A stretch of DNA of 11,316 bases from JAICIG01 sp035532215 (GTDB lineage Bacteria; Planctomycetota; Planctomycetia; Pirellulales; JAICIG01): NCBI GenBank assembly GCA_035532215.1, contig DATKRK010000059.1:1-11316 (forward strand), written 5' to 3'. Shown here one piece after another: positions 1 through 6,681 of the stretch (within the stretch, counting starts at the first letter, position 1; every line of letters begins with the position of its first letter). The notes under the pieces were generated by a model. That model had not been told where the DNA came from. It saw only the letters and a program-made list of their open reading frames with translations, and ran no database searches. Made by a program: the position numbers and the translations under genes.

Positions 1-43
1 CGATCTCCCGCAACTTCCGCGTTGTTTCCGATTCGTTGACCAT
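1..43 (-). CDS. 5' end of an unidentified gene leaving the window
   Basis: An ATG on the minus strand (CAT at 41-43) opens a reading frame that runs off the left edge and encodes MVNESETTRKLREI. A strong Shine-Dalgarno-like AAGGAAGG lies a few bases upstream on the same strand (revcomp of about 51-58), which is the main support for a real start. Only 14 residues are visible; they look polar and helix-forming, with no signal peptide. No family can be assigned. It diverges from the exported protein gene that starts at 366. Confidence 0.45.
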   Translation of the reverse strand, partial: MVNESETTRKLREI

Positions 44-108
44 CTTCCGTCCTTCCTTGGACTTACAACTCGATCCTCGCGACAAAAACCGCCCACCAGC
101 ATACAACC

Positions 109-124
109 CGCGGTCGAAACCGCG
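109..124. repeat. Perfect 6-bp inverted repeat (hairpin)
   Basis: CGCGGT at 109-114 and ACCGCG at 119-124 are exact complements around a CGAA loop. It lies 66 bases upstream of the minus-strand start codon at 43, so it could be an operator or a leader hairpin for that gene. There is no T-tract, so it is not a canonical terminator. Confidence 0.4.
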
Positions 125-202
125 AACGTCTACTTACGCCCCCCAAGCTTTCTCCCTACCAGACCGGCCTAGCATCAAAACGCGTCTAGGGCTAAACTTC
201 CG

Positions 203-227
203 GCGGTTTGCCTAGATTGCGGTTTGC
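203..227. repeat. Direct repeat GCGGTTTGC x2, 16-base period
   Basis: The 9-mer GCGGTTTGC occurs at 203-211 and exactly again at 219-227, separated by CTAGATT. It lies about 140 bases ahead of the GTG start at 366. Tandem direct repeats of this size can be regulator sites, but no regulator is identifiable here. Confidence 0.3.
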
Positions 228-352
228 GTCGCTTGGCGAATCCGCGCCGTCGGGCGGAGAGCGGCGAACTTGACGCTTTGGCGAAAAAGTCACCCATCGG
301 ACCGCCCTCGCAGGGATCGATCATTCCATTCTGGCGCCCGTTTCTGCGGGAC

Positions 353-358
353 AAGGAG
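353..358 (+). promoter_or_regulatory. Ribosome binding site deciding the GTG start at 366
   Basis: AAGGAG at 353-358 sits 7 bases ahead of the GTG at 366. The longer alternative start at 270 and the ATG at 387 have no comparable site. The protein made from 366 begins directly with a signal-peptide-like N-terminus, which supports the choice. Confidence 0.7.
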
Positions 359-365
359 ACACGAA

Positions 366-2354
366 GTGTTGCATTCCCCCCATCGCATGCTGCTGGCGGC
401 AGTTTGTTTTGTTTCCCTCGCGGGGGGCTCGGTCTTGAGCGGTCGGGCGGTTCAGGCGGCGCCGCCCAGCGACGTGCTGTTTCCCGCGGAAACCAAAGGC
501 TATGTCTCCATCCCCGACGTGCAATTGTTGGCCGACCGCTTCCAGGAAACGCAGCTTGGCCGTTTGCTCGAAGACCCGGTGATGAAACCGTTCAGCGACG
601 ATATTCGGCGGCAGATCAAGCAGAAGTGGACGCAATCGCACGCAAAATTGGGACTCTCGCTCGAGGACCTGGAAGGCATCGCCACGGGCGAGATGAGCCT
701 GGCCTTGGTTTCGGTCCCCAACCGCCGAGCCTCGTTGGCCGTGCTGGTCGACGTCTCGGGCAAGGATGACCAGGCCCGAGCGACGCTCGCCAAGGTCGAG
801 GGCGAGTTGCAAAAACAGGGGGCCAAGCGAGTCGAAAAAACCATGGCGGGCGTCACGCTCACGGTCTTGGAAACGGCCCCGAAAGGCGAGCAAACCGAGC
901 CCACCCGCGCCGTTTATTTCCTGAAAGACGGCTTGCTCGGCGCCTCCGACAGCCTGGCCGTGGCGAGCGAGATCGCCCGGCGCCTGACGGGCGGCACGTC
1001 GGCGGGCGGCACGTCGGCGGGCGGCAGCGGCGACTCGCTGGCCGATCTCGAAGCCTACCGGGCGGTGATCGAACGCTGTCAATCGGACAAAACCGCGGCG
1101 GACGGCCCGCACGTGCGCTGGTTCATCGACCCGATCGGCTTCGCCGATGCGATGCGCACCTGGCAGGTTCGTCAACGCCGCGGCGATACCGATTACCTGA
1201 AGGTCGTCAAAGCCCAAGGCCTTCAGGCCCTCAAGGGGGTCGGCGGCCTGGTGAGTTTTTCGACTGGTCCGTACGGCGTGCTGCATCGCACGGCGGCCTA
1301 CGCTCCGAAGCCGTACGAGTTGGCGATGCGGATGATGGTCTTCCCCAACGGCGGCGATTTCAAGCCGCAGCCCTGGGTCGCCAGCGATTTGACCACCTAC
1401 GCCTCGTTCCGTTGCGACCTGCTCAACGCCTTCGACCGCTTCGATACGCTGTTCGACGAAGCCTTCGGCGAGCCGGGCGTTTGGCAAGATACGCTCGACA
1501 GCATCAAGGAAGATCCCAACGGTCAGCACCTCGACATCCGCAACGACCTGGTCGTCCATCTGGGCCAGCGCGTGACGATCGTCACCGACTACAAATTGCC
1601 GATCACTCCCACCAGCCAGCGCCGTCTGATCGCCATCGAGGCCAAAAACCCGCAGGCGTTGGCCAAAGCGGTCGAGAAATCGATGCAGGGCGATCCGCGC
1701 GTGATTAAGCAGAAGATCGGAGAGCAGACCGTTTGGGAGATCCTTCCCGAAGACGAAATGAGCTATGAACTCGACGTGCAAGACGCCGGCGCCGCCGACA
1801 AAGAGAAAGACGGCGAAGACCAAGCGCCCGAGGCGGCTGCAGAGAACCAGGCGCCCAAAGCCAAAACGCCGAATTCGGCGGTGACCGTGGCCAAGGGGCA
1901 CTTGTTCGTCGCTTCGCACATTGCGCTATTGGAAAAAGTGTTGGCCAATAACGAGCCGCAGGGACAACTGGCCGAATGGGGCGACTACCGCCTCGTCGAG
2001 GCGGAATTCGCCAGGCTGGGCGCCCGCGAGAATTGCGCCCAAGGCTTCTCCAAGACCGACGAACAATACCGCGCCACTTACGAACTGTTCCGCGCGGGCA
2101 AGCTGCCCGAGGCCGACACGCTCTTCGCCAAGTTTCTGAATCTGCTGCTGGGCGAAGAAAAGGAAGGCGTGACGCGCAAGCCGCGGCTCGACGGCAGCAA
2201 GCTGCCGCCGTTCGCCAATATTCGGCATTTTCTCGGACCGGCCGGCAGCTTCGTGACCAGCGAGCCGAACGGCTGGTACGTCATCGGCTTCACGCTCGGA
2301 GGCCAGGCGCCGCTGGCCGGCGGCTTGTCGCCGAGCAAAACGACCAAGCAGTGA
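366..2354 (+). CDS. Exported protein of unknown function (planctomycete type, DUF3352-like)
   Basis: The predicted product has 662 residues. It opens with a Sec-type signal peptide: HSPHR, a hydrophobic stretch MLLAAVCFVSLAGG, then a likely cleavage after A31 (RAVQA/APP). The mature protein begins with an LFPAETKGYVSIPDVQ segment and an EDLEGIATGEMSLAL segment. These resemble large secreted planctomycete proteins around DUF3352, a family of unknown function; that assignment is from memory and moderate. A short Gly-rich repeat (GGTSA x2) lies near residues 209-218, and an acidic, Ala/Pro/Lys-rich linker near residues 470-505 suggests two globular parts. No catalytic motif, membrane anchor or lipobox is visible. 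The GTG start at 366 is chosen because of its well-placed AAGGAG. The downstream gene is separated by two hairpins, so this gene is probably its own transcription unit. A role in the periplasm or at the cell surface is inferred only from the signal peptide. Confidence 0.85.
   Translation: MLHSPHRMLLAAVCFVSLAGGSVLSGRAVQAAPPSDVLFPAETKGYVSIPDVQLLADRFQETQLGRLLEDPVMKPFSDDIRRQIKQKWTQSHAKLGLSLEDLEGIATGEMSLALVSVPNRRASLAVLVDVSGKDDQARATLAKVEGELQKQGAKRVEKTMAGVTLTVLETAPKGEQTEPTRAVYFLKDGLLGASDSLAVASEIARRLTGGTSAGGTSAGGSGDSLADLEAYRAVIERCQSDKTAADGPHVRWFIDPIGFADAMRTWQVRQRRGDTDYLKVVKAQGLQALKGVGGLVSFSTGPYGVLHRTAAYAPKPYELAMRMMVFPNGGDFKPQPWVASDLTTYASFRCDLLNAFDRFDTLFDEAFGEPGVWQDTLDSIKEDPNGQHLDIRNDLVVHLGQRVTIVTDYKLPITPTSQRRLIAIEAKNPQALAKAVEKSMQGDPRVIKQKIGEQTVWEILPEDEMSYELDVQDAGAADKEKDGEDQAPEAAAENQAPKAKTPNSAVTVAKGHLFVASHIALLEKVLANNEPQGQLAEWGDYRLVEAEFARLGARENCAQGFSKTDEQYRATYELFRAGKLPEADTLFAKFLNLLLGEEKEGVTRKPRLDGSKLPPFANIRHFLGPAGSFVTSEPNGWYVIGFTLGGQAPLAGGLSPSKTTKQ
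989..1026 (+). repeat. 15-base in-frame tandem repeat (GGTSA)
   Basis: The unit GGGCGGCACGTCGGC occurs at 989-1003 and 1004-1018, followed by a partial copy at 1019-1026. Because the unit is a multiple of three it encodes GGTSAGGTSAGG without breaking the frame. It looks like a flexible loop that may vary in copy number between strains. Confidence 0.7.
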
Positions 2355-2365
2355 TCGGCTAAACT

Positions 2366-2393
2366 GCCCAAGGGCGCCAACGCCGCCTTGGGC
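2366..2393. repeat. GC-rich hairpin after the exported protein gene
   Basis: GCCCAAGG (2366-2373) pairs with CCTTGGGC (2386-2393), and the stem can be extended inward by GCG/CGC with one bulged base around a short loop. It begins 12 bases after the stop codon at 2352-2354. It could act as a terminator or an mRNA 3'-end stabiliser, but it lacks a following T-run, so a classical intrinsic terminator is not supported. Confidence 0.4.
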
Positions 2394-2398
2394 GGATT

Positions 2399-2447
2399 GT
2401 GGGGCGGCCTTCCAGGCCGTCGCCGACGGCCTGGAAGGCCGCCCCAC
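2399..2447. repeat. Perfect 49-base palindrome, REP-like intergenic element
   Basis: Two exactly complementary 24-base arms (2399-2422 and 2424-2447) flank a single central base at 2423. Each arm runs from GTGGGGCGG at the outside through CCTTCCAGGCC to GTCG at the centre. Every pair was checked and there are no mismatches. It sits between the exported protein gene and the AtuA-like gene, outside any coding frame. Similar GTGGG...TTCCAG palindromes recur between genes in planctomycete genomes (recollection, not searched here), so it is probably a dispersed REP-type element. It may also serve as a bidirectional terminator or transcript stabiliser. Confidence 0.75.
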
Positions 2448-2489
2448 GGCCAACGGACGCCTCATTCTCAAGCGACCAGAGCGTAAACC

Positions 2490-3863
2490 GTGAGCGTGCG
2501 CATCGCCAACGGCGCCGGCTTCCTGGGCGACAATCTCGACGCGCCCCGACGCCTCGTCGAATCGGCGGCGATCGACTACCTGACGCTGGAATACCTGGCC
2601 GAACTGACGCTGTCGATTCTGGCTCGCTCGCGCGAGAAGAATCCGTCGGCCGGCTACGCCGAAGATTTCTTGACGGTGCTAGACAGCCTGACGCCGGCGC
2701 TCGCGGCGCAGCCGGCGCTCAAAATCGTCACCAATGCCGGCGGCATGAATCCCTTGGCCTGCGCCAAGGCCGCGGCGCAGATTCTTGCCCGCGCGGGCCT
2801 GAGCGGCGAACCGATCGGCGTCGTCAGCGGCGACGATCTGCTCGCCGATCTTAGCCGCTTGCAAGCTGCGGGCTGCGATTTCAAGAATCTCGACAGCGGC
2901 GAGCCGCTCGCTTCGCTCGCCGCGCCGGTAGTTAGCGCAAACGCCTACATGGGCGCGCGGCCGATTGCCGAAGCCTTGCAGTCGGGTGCGCGAATCGTCA
3001 TCACGGGCCGAGTGGCCGACGCCTCGCTGACCGTCGGTCCGGCGGCGCACGAATTCGGCTGGCAATGGGACGACTGGCGCCGCCTGGCCGGGGCCAGCGT
3101 CGCGGGCCACCTGATCGAGTGCGGGGCGCAGGCCACCGGCGGGTTTTATCCGCACTGGCGCGAGATCGACCTGGCCGCCGTCGGCTACCCGGTCGCCGAA
3201 CTCGACGCCGACGGCGACTCGGTCATCACCAAGCCGGCCGGCTCGGGCGGCGTCGTGAACCGCGAGACCGTCGCCGAGCAGTTGGTCTACGAAATCGGCG
3301 ATCCGGCCCATTATCTGACGCCTGACGTCGACGTCGACTTCACCACGGTCGAGATCGACGAGTGCGGCCCTGATCGCGTGAGCGTTCGCGGCGCCGAGGG
3401 CCGGCCGGCGCCCGAGAGTTACAAAGTTTCGCTGGCTTATCGCGATGGTTACATGGCGACGGGCCAGATGCTCGTTTACGATCGGCGGCCGGCGGAAAAA
3501 GCCCGGGCCTGCGCCGAAATTATCTTCGCCCGCTTGCAGGCGGCGGGCTGCGAGTATACCCGCTGGAACGTAGAATGCCTGGGCGCGGGCGAGGCCGTGC
3601 CCGGCTTGCACGCGGCGCCGCAGGGCTTGCGCGAAGTGATGCTGCGGATCAGCGTCCACGAGCCGCGCCGCGAGGCCGTCGAACGGTTTGCGAAAGAATT
3701 GGCGCCGTTGGCCACGAGCGGCCCGGCAGGGCTCGCCGGTTACGCCAGCGGCCGGCCGCAAGTGCGGCCGGTTTTCGCTTATTGGCCGACGCTGGTTCCC
3801 AAAGCGTTGGTCTCGCCTCGCGTGCAGGTGCAAACCGCGGCGGAGTGGAGCGCCGCGAACTGA
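2490..3863 (+). CDS. AtuA-like protein (acyclic terpene utilisation, DUF1446)
   Basis: This 457-residue protein has the clear N-terminal signature of the AtuA/DUF1446 family: IANGAGFLGDNLDAPRRLV at residues 5-23, followed by IDYLTLEYLAELTLSILAR, then KIVTNAGGMNPLACA, and later SGARIVITGRVADASLTVGP. AtuA is encoded in the Pseudomonas acyclic-terpene (citronellol/geraniol) pathway, and homologues sit in many branched acyl-CoA catabolic clusters; the exact reaction is not established. In Pseudomonas-type AtuA the protein also carries a C-terminal domain. Here that domain is a separate gene 11 bases downstream, so the two products probably work together. The start is a GTG at 2490, just before the conserved motif, with no strong Shine-Dalgarno; a GTG at 2496 is an alternative. 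The protein is cytoplasmic, with no signal peptide or membrane segment. With the hydratase that follows, it forms a probable operon. Confidence 0.9.
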   Translation: MSVRIANGAGFLGDNLDAPRRLVESAAIDYLTLEYLAELTLSILARSREKNPSAGYAEDFLTVLDSLTPALAAQPALKIVTNAGGMNPLACAKAAAQILARAGLSGEPIGVVSGDDLLADLSRLQAAGCDFKNLDSGEPLASLAAPVVSANAYMGARPIAEALQSGARIVITGRVADASLTVGPAAHEFGWQWDDWRRLAGASVAGHLIECGAQATGGFYPHWREIDLAAVGYPVAELDADGDSVITKPAGSGGVVNRETVAEQLVYEIGDPAHYLTPDVDVDFTTVEIDECGPDRVSVRGAEGRPAPESYKVSLAYRDGYMATGQMLVYDRRPAEKARACAEIIFARLQAAGCEYTRWNVECLGAGEAVPGLHAAPQGLREVMLRISVHEPRREAVERFAKELAPLATSGPAGLAGYASGRPQVRPVFAYWPTLVPKALVSPRVQVQTAAEWSAAN

Positions 3864-3874
3864 CGGCAAGCGAC

Positions 3875-4237
3875 ATGGACTCGAAAACGATTCCTCTTTC
3901 CGAAATCGCTCACGCCCGCAGCGGCGACAAGGGCAACCACGCCAACATCGGCGTGATCGCTTATACGCCGACGGGCTACGAGTATCTGCTCGGCGCCCTT
4001 TCCGCCGAGCGCGTGGCCGAATACTTCGCCGGCTTGCGGTGCAGTCGCGTGGAGCGTTTCGAGCTGCCCCGCTTGTGGGCTTTGAATTTCTTGCTGTACG
4101 ATGCACTTGCGGGCGGAGCGAGCCGCTCGTTGCGAATCGACACGCAGGGCAAGCTGCTCAGCACCGCCATCGCCGACTTGCCGTTGCCGATTCCCAAAAA
4201 TCTCTCCGCCATGCAGCGACCGCAATCATCCGCTTAA
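3875..4237 (+). CDS. AtuA-related small protein (stand-alone AtuA C-terminal domain)
   Basis: The 120-residue product opens with the hallmark of the AtuA C-terminal domain, ARSGDKGNHANIGVIAY at about residues 14-30. It continues with ALSAERVAEYF and a RFELPRLWALNFLLYDALAGG segment typical of this family. In full-length AtuA proteins the domain follows the DUF1446 part; here it begins 11 bases after the stop of that gene, in a different frame. The two-gene split is common among bacteria and is not a sequencing frameshift: there is a plausible ATG with normal context, and the upstream protein ends cleanly. It is presumably a subunit of the same enzyme or complex as the AtuA-like protein. Upstream in-frame codons back to 3575 overlap the AtuA-like gene and are rejected as non-native. 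Confidence 0.85.
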   Translation: MDSKTIPLSEIAHARSGDKGNHANIGVIAYTPTGYEYLLGALSAERVAEYFAGLRCSRVERFELPRLWALNFLLYDALAGGASRSLRIDTQGKLLSTAIADLPLPIPKNLSAMQRPQSSA

Positions 4238-4288
4238 CCGACGCCGAGCCTTTCTTCCGTCCCGGCCTACCGCCGACCTACTCCCGCC

Positions 4289-5068
4289 ATGTCGCTCATC
4301 CGCATCAACATCCACGAGCATGCCGGCACGATCATCTTGAACCGGCCGCAGAAGCGTAATGCCTTGAGTCGGGCCTTGCTCGCGGAACTCAGCCAAGCCC
4401 TGGGCGACTTGCACCTGGAGCGTCGCGTGCGGGCCGTGGTGCTGACCGGCGCCGGGCCGGCGTTTTGCGCCGGCATGGACTTGCAGGAAATGCACGAAAC
4501 CAGCCAGCAAGAGAATCCGCACACGCAATGGCACGAAGACGCCGTGCTGTACCGCGATCTGCTGGAGACGATGTGGCGTTACCCCAAGCCGCTGATTGCC
4601 GCCGTCAATGGTCCGGCCGTGGCCGGCGGCGCCGGGCTGCTGTTGGGATGCGATCTGGTCGTGGCCGCTCGGAACGCAAGCTTCGGACTGCCCGAACCGC
4701 TGCGCGGCATCGTCGCCGCGATGGTGGCGCCGCTGCTGCATTTCCGCATCGGCGGCGGACAGGCCGCGCGGCTTCTGCTCTCGGCCCAATCGATCGACGC
4801 CGCCGAAGCGCACCGCATCGGCTTGTTTCACGAGGTCGTCGCCCCCGATCATCTCTGGCCCCGAGCGGTTGAACTCGCGGCACAATGCGCTCGCTCGGCG
4901 CCCGAGGCGTTGCAGCTCACGAAGCGGATGCTGAACGAGACGGTCGGCGAGCACCTTCCCACGCTGCTTTCCGCCGGCGCCGCCGTCAGCGCCACGGCCC
5001 GCACCACCGAGGCCGCCGCCGAAGGCCTGGCCGCGTTCTTGGAAAAGCGCGAGCCGAAGTGGCCGTGA
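4289..5068 (+). CDS. Enoyl-CoA hydratase/isomerase family protein
   Basis: This 259-residue crotonase-fold protein has the usual family length. Both oxyanion-hole segments are present: FCAGMDL (residues 59-65) and NGPAVAGGAGLLLGCDL (about 107-123). The first catalytic glutamate of the family is kept as E136 in FGLPEPLRG. By manual alignment to rat mitochondrial hydratase, the position of the second glutamate (E164 there) is arginine here (R161 in AARLLLSAQSIDAAEA), so classical syn-hydration of enoyl-CoA may be altered and the substrate is uncertain. Placed 51 bases after the AtuA-C gene, it most likely acts in the same acyl-CoA breakdown route, for example on a glutaconyl- or isoprenoid-type CoA ester. 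The ATG at 4289 has no obvious Shine-Dalgarno. The gene ends 3 bases from the convergent HisA-like gene. Confidence 0.88.
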   Translation: MSLIRINIHEHAGTIILNRPQKRNALSRALLAELSQALGDLHLERRVRAVVLTGAGPAFCAGMDLQEMHETSQQENPHTQWHEDAVLYRDLLETMWRYPKPLIAAVNGPAVAGGAGLLLGCDLVVAARNASFGLPEPLRGIVAAMVAPLLHFRIGGGQAARLLLSAQSIDAAEAHRIGLFHEVVAPDHLWPRAVELAAQCARSAPEALQLTKRMLNETVGEHLPTLLSAGAAVSATARTTEAAAEGLAAFLEKREPKWP

Positions 5069-5071
5069 CAA

Positions 5072-5818
5072 CTATAAGGAATACGCCGCGAGCATCGCCT
5101 GGGTGAGCCGTTCATCGTGTAGCGCGCTGGCGACTAGCGCGCCGTCGCAGCCTGCGGCGGCCAACGATTCCAGATCGTCTAGACCGCGAACTCCGCCGCC
5201 GGCGACGATTTCGACCTCCGCGTCGAGTTGGCGCAAGCGGCGGCAAAGCGATTCCGTGCCGGCGCCTTGAGACATGCCGACCTTGGCCAGGTCGAGCACG
5301 ATCCAACGCCGCACGCCGAGCCGCAGCGCACGAACGGCAATTTCGAGCGGGTCGAGGCCCCGCCAGGCTTGGGCCGCCGTCAGCGGCGCCTCGGCCTTCA
5401 AGTCGAGGCTGAACACGAGCCGCTCGGGACCGACGGCCGCCAACATCTCCCCAAGCGCCTCGGGACTGGCCAGCGATTCGAGGCCGACGACGATGGCTGA
5501 GAAAAGCTGCCCGTTTCGAAATCCGGCGATGCGTCTGGCTCGTTCGGTCGTCGCCGCCCCCGCATCGAGCCGCAGCGAGAAGCCGCAGCGAGCCAGTTCT
5601 TCGTAAATGCTCCAAGCCGGATCGGCGCCTGCGATGGCGTCCAGGTCGGCCACGTACGCTTCGCGGAAGCCGAATCGAGTTCGCAGAGCCGAGCCAACGG
5701 ACGACGGCGCCGCATGGCTGCAAAGTCGGCTTTGGATCGGTCGATACTCGTGCCGGCGGCCGGCGAGGCCGCGGACGACGAGGCCGCCCATGAGGTCGAT
5801 GACGGGAATGATTTGCAT
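5072..5818 (-). CDS. HisA-like TIM-barrel protein (HisA paralogue, COG1411 type)
   Basis: The 248-residue product has the (beta/alpha)8 layout of HisA/HisF. It starts MQIIPVIDLMGG, with the HisA-equivalent aspartate D8; a second Asp is present in RLVFSLDLK (D129); and a C-terminal phosphate-binding loop reads IVAGGGVRGLDDL (about residues 194-206). The region corresponding to the GGGIR loop of true HisA reads RLDAGAATTERA (about 83-94), so this is probably not the ProFAR isomerase of histidine synthesis. HisA paralogues like this occur with tetrahydromethanopterin-linked C1 genes in methylotrophs and planctomycetes; their biochemical role is unsettled. The ATG at 5818 is chosen because the conserved IPVIDL motif follows at once. 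The gene lies 38 bases downstream of the TOPRIM gene and may be read through from it. No partner C1 genes are in the window. Confidence 0.8.
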   Translation of the reverse strand: MQIIPVIDLMGGLVVRGLAGRRHEYRPIQSRLCSHAAPSSVGSALRTRFGFREAYVADLDAIAGADPAWSIYEELARCGFSLRLDAGAATTERARRIAGFRNGQLFSAIVVGLESLASPEALGEMLAAVGPERLVFSLDLKAEAPLTAAQAWRGLDPLEIAVRALRLGVRRWIVLDLAKVGMSQGAGTESLCRRLRQLDAEVEIVAGGGVRGLDDLESLAAAGCDGALVASALHDERLTQAMLAAYSL

Positions 5819-5856
5819 CGGCGATGGCGACTTTACGAGGCGAGTGATGAGTGTCG

Positions 5857-6681
5857 TTAATATGCTTCGATTTCGCCTCGAAGGGCTTGCCATTCCGGCA
5901 ACCAATCGGCGATATCTTCGCCGGTCGATTCAATTCCGAGCAGAATTTTTTCACGGAACGCCCTAGCGCTTTGAAATCCATTTCGTACGACGTCATCTTC
6001 CGTCGCCAGGAACAAATCCTTGCCGGCAAACGTCGAAAGTGCGTCTCGCCGGCGCGCCCCGCCCGGACTGAACTCGGGCAACAGTTGCACCCAGCGATCC
6101 ATAACCTCTTCGGCGGTCGCCGCTTGCTCGGAGGCGTGCTCCGCGACGACGCGCGGAATCTCCTCGCGGCACGCCGCTTCGCTGAATTCATCGGGAAACT
6201 GGTGGCGATCTTTTCCGCGCGGTCGTCCCCAGCCGGCGGGCAGTTGATTGAACCGTCGTCGGCAATTGCTCAACGCTGTTCTCGCCGCTTGGTAGATGGC
6301 GATTCGATTCGTCGCAGTTTCCAGAATATCTGCATAGCTCCAATTGGCGGCGGCGCCCAACGCGTTCGAGACGACGACGGGGTCGAGAAGATAGTTTTCG
6401 ATCTCCTTGCGAGACCACCGCCAGCCGAAAGAGTGCTCGTTGTTCGTCCACTTCGACGGGACTGCACCAGCCTCGGTCCATTGCTCCAGGAAATCGCCGT
6501 CAATCAGCCCTGCGACTCTCGACGCCGGACGCGCTTCGCGATGGGCGAGAATCCGTTCGCCCATGCCATATTTTCCCCCGAGAGACCGGATTTCCCCGCA
6601 ACGTCCTGCTAAAAGCTTTTTCAATACGCGAATATCGGGACTATTTGGTCCCCCTTCGCAGAACAGGATGTCTACAGGCAC
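5857..6681 (-). CDS. TOPRIM-like (DUF4435-type) protein, partner of AAA ATPase
   Basis: This 274-residue protein carries a TOPRIM-style catalytic signature. An acidic residue follows the first strand (VDILFCEG, E9), and a DxD motif ends a hydrophobic strand (VAGLIDGDF, D61 and D63). A KEIENYLLDP motif follows at about residues 92-101, as in DUF4435/OLD-type TOPRIM proteins. Such proteins are metal-dependent nucleases or toxins; in the PARIS system the AriB TOPRIM protein is released by its ATPase partner AriA when a phage anti-defence protein is sensed. The GTG start at 6681 lies inside the end of the ATPase gene (10-base overlap). It is preceded by GGAGG (revcomp of 6692-6696), which indicates translational coupling. 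The C-terminal half has no recognised motif. GC content is lower than in neighbouring genes. Family membership is moderate to good; activity is inferred. Confidence 0.75.
   Translation of the reverse strand: MPVDILFCEGGPNSPDIRVLKKLLAGRCGEIRSLGGKYGMGERILAHREARPASRVAGLIDGDFLEQWTEAGAVPSKWTNNEHSFGWRWSRKEIENYLLDPVVVSNALGAAANWSYADILETATNRIAIYQAARTALSNCRRRFNQLPAGWGRPRGKDRHQFPDEFSEAACREEIPRVVAEHASEQAATAEEVMDRWVQLLPEFSPGGARRRDALSTFAGKDLFLATEDDVVRNGFQSARAFREKILLGIESTGEDIADWLPEWQALRGEIEAY

Larger units (their letters stand above)
44..365. other. Divergent intergenic region, 322 bases without a gene
   Basis: This stretch separates the minus-strand partial gene from the exported protein gene and should hold promoters for both. 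It contains a perfect small hairpin at 109-124 (CGCGGT, loop CGAA, ACCGCG) and a 9-base direct repeat GCGGTTTGC at 203-211 and 219-227. No convincing -35/-10 pair was found in either direction. An in-frame ATG at 270 could extend the downstream gene, but it would add a basic, Arg-rich lead that does not look like a natural N-terminus, so the region up to 365 is treated as noncoding. Confidence 0.6.

Noticed and set aside
989..1026. CRISPR-like or minisatellite array
   Set aside because: There are only two and a half copies of a 15-base coding unit, with no spacers; it is simply a Gly-rich protein loop.
321..1919. 532-codon open frame antisense to the exported protein gene
   Set aside because: It is Arg/Gly-rich, has no motif, and covers a gene with signal peptide and ribosome binding site on the other strand. 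Long antisense frames are expected in GC-rich DNA.
2366..2393. Rho-independent terminator
   Set aside because: The hairpin has no T-tract after it; it is kept only as a hairpin.
3575..3874. N-terminal extension of the AtuA-C protein
   Set aside because: The extension overlaps the AtuA-like gene in another frame and is Arg/Pro-rich. The family's conserved start lies after the ATG at 3875.
2679..4106. 475-codon antisense frame across the AtuA genes
   Set aside because: It has a composition-driven Arg-rich sequence, and the plus strand encodes recognisable AtuA motifs.
5072..5818. True histidine biosynthesis gene hisA
   Set aside because: The GGGIR-type phosphate loop is missing and no other his genes are nearby.
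5112..6191. 359-codon minus-strand frame spanning the HisA-like and TOPRIM genes
   Set aside because: It is Arg/Ser-rich without domains and overlaps two genes with clear motifs in other frames.
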